DNA from: Kocuria coralli
GTDB lineage: Bacteria > Actinomycetota > Actinomycetes > Actinomycetales > Micrococcaceae
Assembly (NCBI RefSeq): GCF_008831305.1
Contig: NZ_ML708612.1
Span: forward strand, 174,640 to 238,639
Reading direction: 5' to 3'
Length of the DNA stretch: 64,000 nt
The notes under the pieces are model-generated. The model saw nothing but the letters and a program-made list of their open reading frames with translations. It had not been told where the DNA came from and ran no database searches. The translations under genes and the position numbers were made by a program. Below, piece after piece: positions 61,733 through 64,000 of this stretch. How positions within the stretch are numbered: the stretch's first letter is position 1; every line of letters starts with the position of its first letter.

Positions 61733-62182
61733 TCAGCCTCCGGGAGTGTCTCCGTAGACCTGCCCGTTGGGTCCTACTCCCCCGTCGAGCGGATAGTTCT
61801 GCTCGCACCACGCCGTGATCTCGGCCTTGACCTCCTCATCCCACCACGGGAATCCCTCAGGCCCTTCGGTGTAGCACTGGCCCCCTGCCGCGAGGAAGTC
61901 CTCGATGGTGTAGTCGGAGGCGGGATCCTGGACCGGTGGCTGTTCCATGGGCGGGTCCACGATCGGATCCTCCGTGGGCTGCGGTGCGGGAGCCTGGGTA
62001 GCCGTCTCGGTGGGAGTGGCTGTGGGGGTGGCTGTCGGCGTGGCCGTCTCGGAGGCGCTCTGGGAGACCGACGGCGATGGGCTGCCGGAAGACTCCGCCT
62101 CCGGGTCGTCGCCCCCTCCGCAGGCGCTCAGCGCTAGAGCGCTCAAGGACAATGCTGCTACGAGCTTGGCTGTGGTTCTCAT
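61733..62182 (-). CDS. Lipoprotein of unknown function
   Basis: A 149-residue secreted lipoprotein. MRTTAKLVAALSLSALALSAC is a lipoprotein signal with Cys21 in the lipobox. It is followed by a Gly/Asp/Ser linker, Thr/Pro repeats (TPTATPTATPTETAT), and a small C-terminal domain (YTIEDFLAAGGQCYTEGPEG, ITAWCEQNYPLDGG) with two further cysteines that could form a disulfide. It lies 46 bp downstream of the CapA-like gene on the same strand. Confidence 0.78.
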   Translation of the reverse strand: MRTTAKLVAALSLSALALSACGGGDDPEAESSGSPSPSVSQSASETATPTATPTATPTETATQAPAPQPTEDPIVDPPMEQPPVQDPASDYTIEDFLAAGGQCYTEGPEGFPWWDEEVKAEITAWCEQNYPLDGGVGPNGQVYGDTPGG

Positions 62183-62228
62183 GTCATTCCCCTCTCCTGG
62201 AGATCCTCATCTGAACTCGCCATCGGTC

Positions 62229-63464
62229 TCAGTCGCGGGGCTGGACCCGGGGAGGGTCCCACGTCTGTTCGGGGGCTTCCATGCGCAGCCCCTCTTCCCC
62301 CACCACCTCGACCACCCGGTCGAAACGCTGCTGGACCGTCTGGGCGTCCAGTTCGCCGGGCAGCTCCTCGATCGGCGCCCCGTCCTCCATGAGATCCGCC
62401 ATCGCCCAGATCCCCCGGAATACCTCGTCGTACATGGTGGCGCCGTCACGGTCGTTGGTCACGGGCGTCCACTCCACGCCGGACACCCGCGCGGGGCCGT
62501 CCTCGGGAGCCTCGACCGTCGCCATCGTCATCGTTCCGGTGGCCGTCTCCATGGTGCAGCACTCCACGTCCTGGTTGGACAGGAAGTTGCCCATCCACCA
62601 GACCACCCACATGCCGTCGTCGCCCGGGCCGCCGTCGAGCTCCTCGATCGGCTGCGGGGTGTGCGAGTGGTTGCCGAAGACCCGGTCCACCTCCCCGCCT
62701 GCAGCGAGCTCCTCGGCGTAGGCGATCTCCCCCTCGCCCGGCGTGTGCACGTACTCGTCGCCCCAGTGCACTGAGGCGACGACGATGTCGGCGCCGTCCT
62801 GGCGTGCCTGTGCGGCCTGCGCGCTCAGCTCTTCCGGTCCTACGTCGGTCACCCGCCAGGGCTCCTCCGGGACGGGCAGGGGGCTGCCGTTGTGCAGCGT
62901 GGTGGTGGACAGATGCGCCACGGTGACCTCCCGGCCGTCGCGCTCCATGGTGTACATCTGCGCCGCGTCCGCCTCCTCAGCCGTACGGGCGGTGCCGACA
63001 TGCCCCATGCCCTGCGCATCGAAGGTCTCGAGTGTGTTCTCCAGAGCGCCGATGCCGCCGTCGAAGGAATGGTTGTTCGCCGTGTTGCAACCGTCGAAGC
63101 CGATCTCCCGCAAGCCCTCGATCAGCTCCGCGGGGGCGCCGAACAAGGGGTATCCGCTCGGGCTCTGGCCGGGGGCCACGAGGGGGACCTCCATGCTGCA
63201 CAGCGCCAGGTCGGCACCCGAGACCCAGTCCTGGGTGCCTGCCATCAACGGGGTGAAATCCCAGCCGCCCTCCGGCAGCTCCGCGGCGTCGGTCACCGCC
63301 GTATGGGGCAGCACGTCGCCGGCCGAGAGGATCGTGAACGAATCGTCCTGGGACTCCCCCGGCCCGTCGGAGGACGCGACGGACTGGCTTCCGGAGGGCT
63401 GCTCCTGGGGAGAACCCCCGCCGTCGTCGGCGCTGCAGCCCGAGCCCAGGAGCAGCGCGGTCAC
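62229..63464 (-). CDS. CapA-family lipoprotein; signal peptide split by a frameshift at C7
   Basis: Secreted metallophosphatase-fold protein of the CapA/PgsA type, related to poly-gamma-glutamate synthesis factors. SAGDVLPHTAVTDA, GFDGCNTANNHSFDGG and VFGNHSHTPQPIEEL are the metal-binding motifs. As read, the only start is the GTG at 63464, leaving the stub MTALLLGSGC, with no charged n-region. The previous frame, from the ATG at 63543, would join this one if the run of seven C had six; the joined N terminus has RRAARPGLAVLGVTALLLGSGC-type sequence, a complete lipoprotein signal. The gene is therefore phase-off, or an indel error is present. Confidence 0.8.
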   Translation of the reverse strand: MTALLLGSGCSADDGGGSPQEQPSGSQSVASSDGPGESQDDSFTILSAGDVLPHTAVTDAAELPEGGWDFTPLMAGTQDWVSGADLALCSMEVPLVAPGQSPSGYPLFGAPAELIEGLREIGFDGCNTANNHSFDGGIGALENTLETFDAQGMGHVGTARTAEEADAAQMYTMERDGREVTVAHLSTTTLHNGSPLPVPEEPWRVTDVGPEELSAQAAQARQDGADIVVASVHWGDEYVHTPGEGEIAYAEELAAGGEVDRVFGNHSHTPQPIEELDGGPGDDGMWVVWWMGNFLSNQDVECCTMETATGTMTMATVEAPEDGPARVSGVEWTPVTNDRDGATMYDEVFRGIWAMADLMEDGAPIEELPGELDAQTVQQRFDRVVEVVGEEGLRMEAPEQTWDPPRVQPRD

Positions 63465-63510
63465 GCCCAGGACCGCCAGGCCGGGACGGGCCGCCCGCCT
63501 GATCGAGGAC

Positions 63511-63517
63511 GGGGGGG
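63511..63517 (-). other. C7 homopolymer at the capA frame break
   Basis: Seven G on the plus strand (C on the coding strand). With six C, the ATG at 63543 reads into the CapA frame through a full signal peptide; with seven, it does not. Such tracts can slip during replication. Confidence 0.75.
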
Positions 63518-63607
63518 AAAGATGGGGTGGTCAAGGTCTTCATCCTCTCGAAGGCGCCGGCCGCAAACACCACGCCGTGTTCGTCAGATCCCTTCTTTTC
63601 CCTCCCG

Positions 63608-63635
63608 ATGCTAGGGTTTCCCGGTTTTCATACAA
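63608..63635 (-). promoter_or_regulatory. Promoter of the capA-like gene
   Basis: TTGTAT, a 16-bp spacer and TAGCAT on the minus strand. The start would be near 63600. GGGAGG and GAAGGGA lie in the leader, and the ATG at 63543 is about 57 nt downstream. A promoter aimed at that ATG supports it as the real start. Confidence 0.6.
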
Positions 63636-63664
63636 AGGTATTAAGCGGGCTGTCGCCGGGATGT

Positions 63665-64000
63665 TCATGGGGCAACGGAAGCCGATACTCGCCCATCTAC
63701 GACCGTGATCAAGTCGTCCAGAGCGTCGCGGTGAACCAGGTCGTGGGTCACCAGCAGGGTGGCCGTGTTGCGCTCGTGGGTGAGGCGGGCGATGAGCTGC
63801 ATGATCTCGGCGCCGCGTTCCTGGTCGAGAGCGCTGGTGGGTTCGTCCACCAGGAGCACCTCGGGGTCGTGGACGAGGCCGCGGGCGATGGCGACACGCT
63901 GGCGCTGTCCGCCCGAGAGCTGATGCGGGCGCTTGCCGGCGTGTGCGATGAGCCCGACCGCATCGAGCAGTTGGCGGATTCAAGCGGTCAGCGCAACATC
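63665..64000 (-). pseudogene. ABC transporter ATPase, broken by an in-frame TGA
   Basis: The C-terminal half of a LolD/MacB-type ATPase. From 63979 down it reads IRQLLDAVGLIAHAGKRPHQ, the signature LSGGQRQRVAIARG, Walker B VLLVDEPTSALDQERG, and the H-loop TLLVTHDLVH, ending DGRVSASVAP. Just before IRQLL is a TGA at 63980-63982, and before that DVALTA in the same frame. In intact relatives about 10 more residues separate these two parts, so a small deletion seems to have left a stop. The 5' part lies outside the window. A sequencing error near the end cannot be excluded. Confidence 0.7.

Overview
The window is about 64 kb of high-GC DNA (G and C dominate third codon positions, and almost every real gene carries a long GC-rich shadow frame on the other strand). 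The gene content points to an actinobacterium of the order Micrococcales, most likely family Micrococcaceae. The evidence is an integration host factor (mihF) between pyrF and gmk, a pyr operon with a PyrR RNA site, the MurT/GatD peptidoglycan amidation pair, DUF349, DUF6167 and DUF948 genes, and -10 boxes of the form TANNNT. I cannot name the genus from the sequence alone. No rRNA, tRNA, CRISPR array, insertion sequence or prophage was seen.

Positions 1-22,850 are a nearly unbroken leftward run on the minus strand. Read in the direction of transcription it is rpsD, then DUF948, DUF6167-like, alaS, ruvX, mltG, aroE, aroC, aroK, aroB, efp, nusB, then the pyrimidine operon pyrR-pyrB-pyrC-(PH-like membrane protein)-carA-carB-pyrF, then mihF, gmk and rpoZ (cut by the window edge). 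Many junctions are ATGA, GTGA or TGATG overlaps, so translation is probably coupled. A textbook PyrR-binding RNA hairpin sits over the pyrR ribosome binding site.

Positions 22,850-33,800 hold a plus-strand DUF559/Vsr-like nuclease gene flanked by two copies of the same long palindrome, then a glycerol locus: glpD-glpF-glpK leftward, a divergent SorC-type regulator with a palindromic operator, and a second, convergent glpD. RarA and D-aminoacyl-tRNA deacylase follow.

Positions 33,800-53,250 contain a PAP2-like membrane protein, aspS, hisS, a DUF349 protein, an AbiEi-like protein, a small membrane protein, relA, secF-secD-yajC, ruvB-ruvA-ruvC-yebC and gatD-murT. Positions 53,400-64,000 contain an M3 peptidase, a HIT phosphorylase, thrS, an operon of nucleosidase, lipoate ligase and SRAP genes, small membrane and lipoprotein genes, and a CapA-type lipoprotein whose signal peptide is broken at a run of seven C. 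The window ends in an ABC ATPase with an in-frame stop.

The most unusual things are the paired palindromes around the DUF559 gene, the C7 tract in capA, the PyrR site, and a set of apparently leaderless promoters. Most of the rest is core housekeeping DNA.
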